From the NCBI GenBank assembly GCA_024114885.1, contig CP099426.1, positions 1,922,001-1,986,000 of the forward strand: DNA of 64,000 nucleotides. Reading direction: 5' to 3'. The notes beneath the pieces are model-generated. The model saw only the letters and a program-made list of their open reading frames with translations, was not told the origin of the DNA and searched no databases. Origin of the DNA: Septoria linicola. Lineage: Eukaryota > Ascomycota > Dothideomycetes > Mycosphaerellales > Mycosphaerellaceae. The first letter of the stretch is position 1; the number at the start of each line of letters is the position of its first letter. This document shows positions 54,331 to 64,000 of the stretch, one piece after another. A program made the translations under genes and the position numbers.

Positions 54331-56830
54331 AGACGGATACTTGGCTTGAGCGAGAAGTGGCGAATGATATTTGCTTCAGAGCATTGCAGTAAAGGTATGG
54401 ATTATAGGGAGATGGAGATCTTGAGATTTCTGGAGCATGGACTTGATATGGACTTTTCACATTTCACAGAGACATGTATTCATTTGCAGTCGGCGAGGTA
54501 TAGCAGTGGCTTGCATACAATCACGACGAAGGATGAATGACTTGAGAGTTGCAGGCATACTATGTACTTTCTGTTACGTCTCACTTCGAAAATCTCGACT
54601 CAGTAGTCTTCACATCGTTCCTCCTGCGATCAAATACATAGCACCAGACATTATTGCTCTGGCTTGTATCGTTCCTAGCCTGTAAGCGGCTCCGCGTAAT
54701 AAGACATACGTGAGGATCTGTTCTTCCTCCCGAACAGATGGGGTTTAAAGTGTTGCTAGGTTTCATGTGGGCATAAGATGTTGGCTCCAAAAGCTATACT
54801 ATTCTAAGGAGACATGCTTGTCAACGGAGCAGACATCGTCTGTAAAGACCATTCGGTAGCAAGAGATTTAGATAACTACTCATCTAGTGTAGGATATATG
54901 TCTGAAGTCGTGCTCATCTAAGAGGGTTATGCTTAAGCGATACACCATATGCCAGAACAAGCTGAAGCTTGTGGAAGCATTACACTACCCTATCGTTCTT
55001 CTGCTCGACGGGGTGCAACAATGCATCTGAACAGACAGATCCCACAGACCTGGACTAGATCAAGCGACGGAGCTTGATGTCACGAGCTCAAGGGAAAAAG
55101 ACAAGGAGGATACAACAGAGTCACAACAGCATTTGGCTGATGAGAGTAAACTTCACAGTATGAGCTAGTTGAATACTACTCCAAGTGCAGACTTGTGCCA
55201 GGATTCCGCCTACGACCTGCTCACCTGGCCTACTTCTCATTACCTCCTAACAGCTGTGCCTGCGGAAAGTTCTATGCTAAAGATCTGAGCACTGCGAAGC
55301 AAAGGAGATCGCAGTGACCAGCTTCCGTGTACGCAGGGAAACGGCACCGTCAAGTCGAATTGACGAGAACAGGCGTCACAGCGATCGAAGATCGGGATGT
55401 CTGTCTAAACTGAATATGGTGCAGACATTGCACCTCTAATACGTTGAGGCTTCTGCTTCTGTCAGCGAATGCTCGACTGTGGGTTTCGATAGACCTCTGC
55501 TCTGAGTCATGACTCAATGAAGCGAAAGAGTGTCATCTACCAAGACTTGAAAGAGAGATGCTCCAGGAAGCATGTCAGTGAAGCAGAGCAGCATATGGCC
55601 CACGAGGAAGTATCCGATAAATTTGGCTGAGGCTACATTCTTAGAACATGGGCCTAGTGCAGTCCACAACGTCATTCCGCACGTTCACCAGATTGATAAA
55701 GATGTTGTAATGACACTACTTAGATATTTGGAGAATAAATCCAAACAATAGCGACTAGGAGCAAAGGTAGCTCTCTCTTATAGCGAGGGAAGGCTGTGCA
55801 TCCTACTATCGTATACCCTTCAGGGGAAGTCGAAATTCACTGGTCTGACACTCTATTAAGAAGCTCAGAGCCAGGCATCAAGTTACACTCTCTATACCAT
55901 TCAGTCTTACGCTGATACGACTTGACCATCCCCTGGGATCGTAGCCTGCGCAAAGCTCTCAGGGGTAAAGCTCCCTCAGACGGGCTGTATCACTGCAGGG
56001 CGAGATACAATCCTGCGAAGAGAAGACTGCAAAGAGATTCAGCCTACATGTTAGTGCCCTGTCCTGCTTCCGTTCTTCGCAATACAACTATGCACACGAG
56101 CAGACGCCCACCTCAGATCCAAGGCTAGCGGAATAACGGAGCGTTGACTGGCAAGCTCCCACTGACCAAGATGAGCATGGCGTATGGGCGAATCGGGACA
56201 GGAGGCAGACTCGCAGAAGCTCTCAGGCTGCTGTCTGTTGAACAAAAGGTAGCGCGAACACTTACCTAGATCGTGCTTATCAGACTGGGTTTTGATCTAT
56301 TCTCTGGCAGCTATGGCCACGAGCATATAGACGCTGGAGGTCTGAAGAAGGCAGAGTGATGGAATGCAGACTGGCTAGTCGCCAATTAGAGAGAGGTATG
56401 CTCACACGCGAGCGACTCGAGTTATGACAGACGTGAGCCAGCCTTTCAGCAATGATGAAGCCGCTATAGATATGATGCGAAGCTTGTATAACGATCTCAC
56501 CTGTATCCCATTGGCCAGTCCTGCCTCTGAAAGACAAGTTACGACTATGCTAGCAAGTAGACGCATGCTGCAGATCCAGGCCGAGAGACACTCACGGTAA
56601 GCCACGGAGAATGGCCCTTCTATCGCGCGATCTCGAAGGCGGGCACGAACTTCCCGTATAGGTAGTGACCAGGCAGTTTAGGTTTTAGCTGTTCATCCGT
56701 AGGCGGTTCAAGGTAGCACCCTACTACTCCGAAGTCCTTCCACCAGCTATTGAGCTGAATGCCCTACGGTTGCCTCGGGAGGACTATAGAACGCGATCTA
56801 AAGTAGTGTCACGATCAGAAATTGTCTCAG
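54331..56830. other. gene-poor region with degraded repeats, ~2.5 kb
   Basis: All six frames are broken by frequent stops, although the base composition is still moderate. A diverged pair of ~90-bp segments lies at 56088 and 56311. This is likely decayed transposon or gene sequence lying between the gene-rich part and the AT-rich part. Confidence 0.5.
56088..56405. repeat. degenerate ~223-bp spaced duplication
   Basis: Segments starting CTATGCACACGAGCA (56088) and CTATGGCCACGAGCA (56311) stay alignable for about 90 bp. Read on the minus strand they give related peptides (W-LAS..S..LP..DL..A..HSC). It could be part of a longer decayed array. Confidence 0.45.
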
Positions 56831-58780
56831 ATTATATAGGTTATATGCCTAGTAGTAAATAAGGATATATAATCAACTCTTCTCTCCCTTTATAACTATG
56901 TTTGGAACCCCTACAGAATACGTCGAAAACTCTATAATAAAGTCCCTACTAGCTATTATCTGTCTTACGGCCTTTGCCTTCCTTCCTCTAGGATAAGTAT
57001 AAATTAGGAAATATATAAAACATACCCTAGTAATACACTCTATCCCTAAACAGCGATATATACGAGTTTCCGTCGAGCTTAGTTATCGAGAGCTACCTCG
57101 ATCTTATTAAGCACCTTAGCGGTGTTTATTAGTAGTAACACGGTCCTCGCTACTAGGTAGCTAACGCTATTATCTTCCTATTAATAGATAATAACTACTC
57201 TAATACTAACCCTCTAGGTAGGTATAAGAGCGGTCGCTATAGAATAAGACCTATTCGGAGAGTAATAGTCTTGTAATACGTTAATTAACTAGTAGTAACG
57301 AGCTTAAAATAGTAGTCCTAAGACTAAGAGCCTATACTAGGACTATAGGATATTAAATTAATTAAGTAGAGTAAACATTACTATCTTAGAAACGAGCTAC
57401 TACCTTACTTTTATACTAAAACTACTAAGCACGGTATGTAGGTAGGCCTTTACCTTACTAATCCTCCTTTCCTTAGTATCTAACTAGATACCTAACTACT
57501 CGTAGATCTTACTTAGAATTGCTTAAAACCAGCTAGTTTTTCTATTAAAGTCTATTAAACTTTCAATTAGAGGCCTATTAAATAGTTACCTTTTCTAACG
57601 ATAACTACTAAAAACACCTTCTTAGATCCGATTATTATTCGCTAGACGCTACTCTTCTACTATATCCTTAGGGATTTCCTTAGGAATAGCCTCTCTCTTC
57701 TTCGATACTAATACTTCTAAGTTACTATCTACGCTTACAAAGCTAGCTTCGCTAAACACCTACTCCTTAATATCTATAGCCGTAGCGTAGGTAGTATTAA
57801 ATTAAGCTTCAGCTATAGTCTACTATTTAGTTATATAGACCTTAAACTCCTCCTTACTTATACTAAAGAGCTTCTTTATTTCTATACTTACTACTTAATC
57901 TACCTATAGAACTTGGCCTACTAAGGCGTTAGAAATCGGGCCTAGGCCGGTTAATAGTACCTCTATAGCGAAAGGCTTTGTCGCTCGTATAGGGTATATA
58001 GTGCTAGAAGCTATAAAGGGTATCCGCTCGCGATAGAGATATACGCTATAGATCGTAGGAACGTTAACGTAATTACTATTAGGTAGCTTATCTAACGTAC
58101 GACTATTAGGGTAGGCTAGAAACACTATAGGAATCAAGCGATACTCTTCGCCTATACGAGTATACTACTAAGAGATATAGGGGTGCGAAATAACTAGCAA
58201 GCCCGTATTAGTATAAGGATTCTTCTAACTAAGCTTGAGATTAGCTTTTATTTCGTTAGTAATTACTAGAGGTGTAGTCTCGACGAAGCCTATACTATAG
58301 CTTTACTTATTAGCGATAATACGCCTTACTAGCTACTTCGCCTCCTTAAGGTTAAAGAGCCCGTTACTAATCGTGTCCGAGATTAGTAAAAGTCGTCCTC
58401 TATCGCTAGTATCGTCTAGAGAGATCGTAAACTAAACCTAATTAAGGCCCTTCTCCTTAAGTAGTATATTCTCGTTTAAGGCGATATACTAGAAGCCGTT
58501 AGGGTAGTTAGAACTAGCCTTATTGTCGAAGATATAAAAGGTAGTAGATAAGTAGGCTACGTACTTAACGGTCGTATACGGAGTAGTAACTAGCTAGTAT
58601 AGCTATAGTAAAGGATATTAGCGAAGAAGCTATTAGGACAGCGAGTACTATATACTACGAGACTTGTTAAAAGTAGAGAGCGTTTGTAGATACTATATAA
58701 TGTCAAGGAGGGTATAGCGTAGTAAAGAAGAATAGGGGATTAATCTTGAACTAACTTATATATATAGTGTAGTAGTAATA
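56830..58780. mobile_element. unidentified AT-rich, RIP-degraded repeat
   Basis: Composition changes abruptly near 56.83 kb to AT-rich sequence dominated by TAG/CTA, as expected when CpA is converted to TpA. The longest frame is a 77-codon minus stretch at 57904-58137; reading continues on both sides with stop codons (IPIVFLAYPNSRTLDKLPN). The peptide does not match any transposase or polymerase motif I can recognise. CpG-containing words such as TACG and CGTA persist. Its identity is open. Confidence 0.45.
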
Positions 58781-59964
58781 TGCTAGGAACTAAATACAAA
58801 GTTGATTTTTATTAGTTATCTAAGAAGAGAAGAAAGAGAAGCAAGATATACCTCTTGCTAAGCCTTAGGTAGATGCCTTAGGTATCTAGAACTATGCTTA
58901 GAAGTCTATATCTAGACTAACTATCTAGGATACATTCTTAATACTCCTACTCATACTATATAGTCAGATCTTTTAATAGATCATCTATAGTACTTAAATG
59001 CTAGTCCTAATCTTGATTAGTTATCAAGTACTTACTTTTTAGACTAATAACTAGATAGCACTAACTATTAATCTAACAAACTTTCTATACTACTATCTCC
59101 TATAAAAAGGTAAAAGAAATACCTTCTATAAGATCTTCCTCCTCTCTTATATAGGAGTGGATTGTTTAGGACATAGACTATCTAGTAAGTTACCCCTATC
59201 CTTTCTTATAGCTAATTCTAATAGCTCCCTAGATTCCTTATAGCCTAGTCCCCTACTTAGTTATATTCTATATAGCTTCTTAGTTCCTTAATAGTCTTTA
59301 GGATATACTATTCTTAGCTATAGGGATCTTATATTAAGCTAGGGAGTAGAGTAACTATATACTAGTAGAGGAGATAATAGCTACTATAGAGGAGGTCTTT
59401 AATATTAACTAGTACTTGGCCTTAGGAGGTGTCTAGTTTAGCTAGGTACTATATAGTAATATTATAGTTAGTAACAGGTCTAACATTAGTAAGAGCATTT
59501 AGGACTTTATAAAGTCTAACTAAGGAGGAGTCAAGTAACTAAAATCTTTCTTTTAGACTCCTCTTAGTTCAACTCTAAGGCTTGGAGTTATCTTTTGTAT
59601 ATCTCTTATATAAGGCAGAGCTGCCTTACAAACTCCTGAAACTATAGTCTATTCTTTAGCTTAGTAAGACTATCTACTACTATCTCTTTTATATTCATAT
59701 ATTCTATAGAGATAAGTCTGTTCTACTAGAGCTTTCTTATAGTATTATATAAGATATTAATATGTTTAGACTTATTATAAACATATAAGTCCTTAACTAG
59801 AGTAAGAGCAGCTTAGTTATTACCTTTTAGCTAAATTAGCCTGATTCTAGTAATAGTTTCTTAGTTACTAAGGATCCTTAGTTAGTAAGAACATTCTTCT
59901 ACTAACTCTGGGCATCCAAGCTCTCTTAAAAGAGTACTAAGGAACTATAACTGTTTTATATATA

Positions 59965-60135
59965 CATTTATAGCCATGTATTTAGCTTCTATTATAGATG
60001 TAGCTATAGATTTCTACTTCTTACTTATCTAGGAGATTAGTGTACTATAAAGGAAGAAGACATATCTAAGGATTAAGACTCTATTAGTCTTGTCTATTAT
60101 ATAGTTAGAGTCTATATATCTAGTAAGAAAGCCTT
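59965..60135 (-). pseudogene. copia RNase H domain remnant
   Basis: The minus frame reads YIDSNYIIDKTNRVLILRYV, then FFL and IATSIIEAKYMAI. This matches the copia pattern YSDSDYAGD..R.STSGYVFFL..SWKSKKQ..VA.SSTEAEYMA, with TAG replacing the expected Trp and Gln codons. Confidence 0.8.
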
Positions 60136-60599
60136 AACTATTCCTTAAGTATCTTAGACTAAGGTCTAGGTTTGATCTCAGGTATCTAGTTAGCTTCTTT
60201 AGAGCCTTCATATGTCCTACTATTAGATTACTAATATAGGAGCTTAATCTTCTAAGGGTAAATAAAATGTCTAGTCTTATAACAGTTATAAGCTATATCT
60301 ATATTCTAATAATGGATTAGTACTCCTATTTATTATACCTTTCATTATTTGGTCTAGTAGGCTTTAGACTTTTATAGCTATCTATTAGTAAAAGAGTTAG
60401 TAATATAGTCTCTTGACCTATTCCTATCTTAGCTAGGTTCTCTTAGATATAGTGCTTCTAGTTAAGTTTCAGCTAGCCTTGCTATCTGTTTCTTGTTAGT
60501 CTTATTCTAAGAATCTTATCTAGTTCTCTAAGATCTTTAATCTTGAAGACCTTACTAAGTTAGTCTTTAAACTAGAGGACATCTTCTAGTCTCTCTATA

Positions 60600-60640
60600 G
60601 TAATAGGTATGTTATTAATATAGATTAGGATTATTAGGTC
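60600..60640 (-). pseudogene. copia reverse transcriptase YVDD box remnant
   Basis: The minus strand at 60608-60622 encodes YINNI in place of the catalytic YVDD(I/M), within a hydrophobic LIIL-YINN-IPIT context. Both catalytic Asp codons have become Asn, so the enzyme is dead. Confidence 0.8.
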
Positions 60641-62459
60641 TTTCCTTTTCTTATAGATTAGAAGATATAGGTCTACTTCTAATTGTCTAAATCCTATTCC
60701 TTTTAGCTTTGACATATATAGCTGATTCTAGTCTCTTATAGCTTGCTTTAGCCTATAGAGACTCCTTAGAACTTATAAGACTATACTAGTTAGTAGGTCA
60801 ACACCTAGTAGTAGGATTATATAGATGTCCTTATATAGGGTGCTCTCTATAAATGTATTATTCATATCTACTTAGTATAGAACTAGGTCCTTCTTATAGA
60901 CTACAGCTATGAATCCTCTTAGAGTATCCTACCTAACTATAGGGGCAAAAGTCTCTATATAGTCTACTCTATACTTTTAGGAGAACTCTCTTATAACTAG
61001 TCTTGCCTTAAACTTTTTAATAGCTCTACTAAGCTTTCTCTTAATATTAAAGACCTATCTTAAGGTAACTAGGTTAGCCCCTTTTAGTAGGACTACTATA
61101 GTCTAGGTGTTGTTACTTACAAGTATATCTAGCTCCTTCTAAATAGCTTCTTACTAGAGATAACCCTACTTAGGATTACTTACTACTTCCTTATAGTTCC
61201 TTAGGATTAGAACCTCCTGTTTATACATTCCTACTTCTTTAGTAGCTAAGAATGTAATCTCTTTAACTTCCTCTAAGAATTCTAGGTCCTATAGGATACC
61301 TAGGTTAATAGAGCTTATAGCTAAGAAGAAAGCCTAATACTCTAGAAGCATTTCCTTATCTAGCTAACTATTCTAATCTAGCTCAAGCCTAATTAGCTTC
61401 AGCTTCTAGTTAAATCTATTAAGTTCTTAGGATACTTTCCTCTTTCTAAGAGTTTGCCTTAGAGCTGTCTACTCCTAATCTATCTCTATAGTTTCTTAGA
61501 TAGAATTCTTAGATTCTTTCTTAACTTTCCTTTAGTCTAGGAATTTTCTATACTCTCCTATATCTTCTAGTAGAGGTAGAAGTTATATAAAGAGTTTCTT
61601 TCCTTCCTAAACCTATACTAATAGCTAAGGGGGAGGAGGCTTCTACTAGCCTAGACTAGGAGCACCTAGGGTACTCCTACTAGCTTATAGAGTAGGCTAG
61701 CTAATAGTTCTTAGCCTTCTAATAGGTCTTCTTTCTAGAGCTGAACTAGAGAGATTCTTAATCTTAATATTCAAGTCTAATTCTCTACCTAGCTTATCTT
61801 TAAAGAAGATTGTATTAGTATACTACTTAATAGCCTTTATATCTAGCTCCTAGAACTTCTATACCTTTACTATATTATTATAGTATCTAACAAATATAGT
61901 ATCCTTTCCTCTATTTATTAGTTTGTTACTCCTTACCTACTAAGGCTATACTCTTATATCTATATATACTATAGCTCTATATCCCTATACCTTAAGGTAG
62001 GAGACTGTTAGTTTAATCTTATTAAAAGCTTTATTAGGTAAGAGCTTGAATCCCTTAATATTAGGTCTATTTAGAAGCTTGTTCCTTATATACACCTATA
62101 CTTTAAGAGCTTCTAGCTAAAACTTAATAGGTATCTTACTTTCTTTAAGTATTACTCTAATAGAGGCCTCTAATATTTGGATAGACCTCTTAACTACTCT
62201 ATTCTAGAGTGAATTATAGGCCTTAGTTAGCTTAAGGGTGATTCTAAAGTCCTTCTCCTACTATTTAATTAAAGTAGTAATCTCTTTAGTATTATTAGCC
62301 CTTATAGACTTAAGGAGTACTACTAACTACCTTTCTACCTTAATCCTCTAGTTCTAAAGAGCAGTTAGTATATCTAATCTAGCCTTGAGTAGAAATGCCT
62401 ATTTCTTTCTTAAGAAGTTATTAATAATCTTAAGCTACTATATAAACCTTTTACTAATA

Positions 62460-62520
62460 GTAGTAATAGTCTACAGATATCTACTAATACAAGGGCTAAT
62501 CTTTTAGGTCTTCTCTTAAT
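62460..62520 (-). pseudogene. copia integrase core start remnant
   Basis: The minus frame reads RPKRLALVLVDICR, matching the family pattern RPK-PL-LIHTDICGP that contains the first Asp of the DDE triad. The downstream sequence is interrupted by stops. Confidence 0.6.
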
Positions 62521-63501
62521 AGACTTGCCTAGGTGTTTCTTTATCTTACCTATTATATAGATCCTATACTTATACTCTTCCTAGTTAGGAATTAGAATTC
62601 TTTCCTTTAGGTTAGTAACTTTATAAAGGTTTAAGAGTAACCCTCTTCTAAAGTATATAAATCTTCTATACTATAGCTCCTACTATTTTAGATCCTTCTC
62701 TAATAGGGTAGTATAGGCATTATTAACCTCTATAGGATTATATAGTAAGTAATATAACTTTTCCTATAGAAGAGGTAATATCTTACTAATAAATAGAACA
62801 CCTCTAACTAGCTTGGTCTTTATAACTGTTTAGCTATCTAGGGAGGTGAGAGTGAAATCAGGCTTCTAGACTCTAAATTGCTTACTAAACTAATCCTATA
62901 ATACAAGATTTACTCTAAGATTAGGAACAAATAGTACCCTATTAAGTAGAACTTCTCCTCCTAAGATTCCCTTTATCTATACTAGTCTAGAGTAGGTTAT
63001 ATAGAGGTATCCTCCTCCTACCTTAATCTATACTTTCTTCCTTAGTAGCTTTACTAATCTAAAGAAGGATAGTTAGTTAGTTATATAGGATAAGGTATAG
63101 GAATCTAAGAGCTATTCTTAGGGTAATAACTTGCCTTTAGCCTTAATTATAGAATAGGCTAACTTATCTTAGTTATTATCTTCTAATAGAGAATTATTAT
63201 TGCTTCTAGAACTAGAGTAAGTTCTAGAATCAGAACTAGAACTAGACTCCTAGGCTGAAAATCCTTTCTTTAGAAGCTTTCTAGACTTTTCTATCCTTTG
63301 AAGCTACTTACCTATTTTCTAGACAACCTTCTTTAGCTTATTATATAATAATAACTTATAGATAGCTTTCTTAATATATCTAGTATTCTTTAGTAAAGGG
63401 GATCTTCTAACCCTCTCTCTAAGGAATAATCCCTAAGGGTCCTTCTAGTTCTTAGTACTATTTCTCTACTAGGATAGTTTCTTAGTAGTAGGGAGGTTAG
63501 G

Positions 63502-63543
63502 ACAATCCTTCAACTAGTACTTCCCTTTCTTATAGAGCTAGTA
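63502..63543 (-). pseudogene. Gag CCHC zinc-knuckle remnant
   Basis: Spacing C-x2-C-x4-H-x4-C is preserved, but the residues read Tyr, Tyr, Tyr, Cys, with two TAG stops where Trp is expected. Each change is a single C-to-T on the opposite strand (TGY to TAY) or CAC to TAC. It is followed by DCPNLP, as in functional copia Gag. Confidence 0.75.
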
Positions 63544-64000
63544 TATTAGTAGGGACTTTCCTTAGTAGGGCTGCCTAGAATAGAATATAGCTAGACCTAT
63601 GTCTATCTTATCTAGATTGTCTCTTACCTCTTAGGACTTAAGTAGAAGGAGAATAGTATCTATATCTAAGGATAGTTAGGTTATAATAGTATCCTTAGCT
63701 ACTTAGTATAATATAGGTAGGGACTATAGGAGATGTTTTAGCCTTTTCTCTTAGCTCTAGTAGTAGGCTTCCTAAGGATCAATCTTAGTAATCCTCTTAC
63801 CTAGGCCTCTAAGGTGTCTCTATACTTCCCTAATTATCTTATTAGGTAATATCCTAAATGTAATAAACTACTTAATTAGACCTATAGTATAGGACTTTAG
63901 GACTCTATTATACTTGTTCTAGAGAATTACCTACATCTTAGCTACTAGTATAGTAACACACTATGTCTCTAGCTCTATCTTATTATCTTTACTAATACTA

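Larger units (their letters stand above)
58800..64000 (-). mobile_element. Ty1/copia LTR retrotransposon, RIP-inactivated, running off the window
   Basis: Minus-strand order from the right edge is Gag zinc knuckle (63.5 kb), integrase (62.5 kb), reverse transcriptase (60.6 kb), RNase H (60.0 kb). Integrase before RT defines copia rather than gypsy. Every domain is riddled with TAG/TAA stops at positions where Trp or Gln are expected, and with Asp-to-Asn and Cys-to-Tyr changes, all explained by C-to-T on the plus strand. The 3' LTR should lie between about 58.8 and 59.9 kb, but its ends were not resolved; the 5' part is beyond the window. The left limit is approximate. Confidence 0.85.

Noticed and set aside
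1..64000. tRNA, rRNA and CRISPR features
   Set aside because: No cloverleaf-like sequence with a TTCGA arm in a suitable setting was found; GGTTCGA words fall inside coding genes. No rRNA segments or regularly spaced repeat-spacer arrays are visible.

Overview
The window looks like a piece of a filamentous ascomycete genome, most likely a dothideomycete. The gene complement is fungal (ATG18, PPS1, PPM2/TYW4, a BQT4-like protein, a UstYa/DUF3328 protein, an M43 metalloprotease). Most introns are 46-100 bp with GT..AG ends. One end is an AT-rich block full of TpA, as left by repeat-induced point mutation (RIP). Species assignment is inference only.

Layout. 0-8 kb is an accessory stretch: the 3' part of an UNC93-like transporter, a secreted M43 protease, an FAD monooxygenase, a secreted cysteine-rich protein with a tyrosine-rich spliced tail, a UstYa-like protein, and a 49-codon Tyr-rich ORF. 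8.1-10.5 kb holds the first member (paralogue A) of an unrecognised family; its single long frame is broken by one in-frame stop. 11.4-13.0 kb is a GT69 (CMT1/CAP59-like) glycosyltransferase whose conserved C-terminus lies beyond an in-frame TAG. 13.6-50.3 kb is mostly conserved: apyrase, glutamine amidotransferase-like protein, PPS1, PPM2/TYW4, ATG18, RhoGDI, BQT4-like, thioredoxin, F-box protein, a large RhoGEF, DCC1, a hemerythrin-domain protein, a membrane SH3 protein and an aldo-keto reductase. 51.2-54.3 kb holds degenerate 145-bp repeats and the second family member (paralogue B), broken by an exact triplication of a 131-bp segment. 54.3-56.8 kb is a gene-poor stretch with degraded repeats. 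56.8-64 kb is RIP-degraded: an unidentified repeat, then a minus-strand Ty1/copia element that runs off the window.

The most unusual content is the paralogous pair A (8.1-10.5 kb) and B (52.1-54.3 kb). They share an N-terminal helical region and a basic, disordered tail ending in acidic-aromatic motifs, and both are interrupted in different ways. Second is the accessory left end, where a UstYa-family oxidase homologue sits among secreted and redox enzymes and two tyrosine-rich short reading frames. The central housekeeping genes do not form one pathway, but several concern nuclear or chromosome biology (DCC1, BQT4-like) and Rho/membrane signalling (RhoGDI, RhoGEF, membrane SH3 protein).

All exon structures were derived by eye from splice consensus, reading-frame continuity and family motifs. 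No database search was possible.
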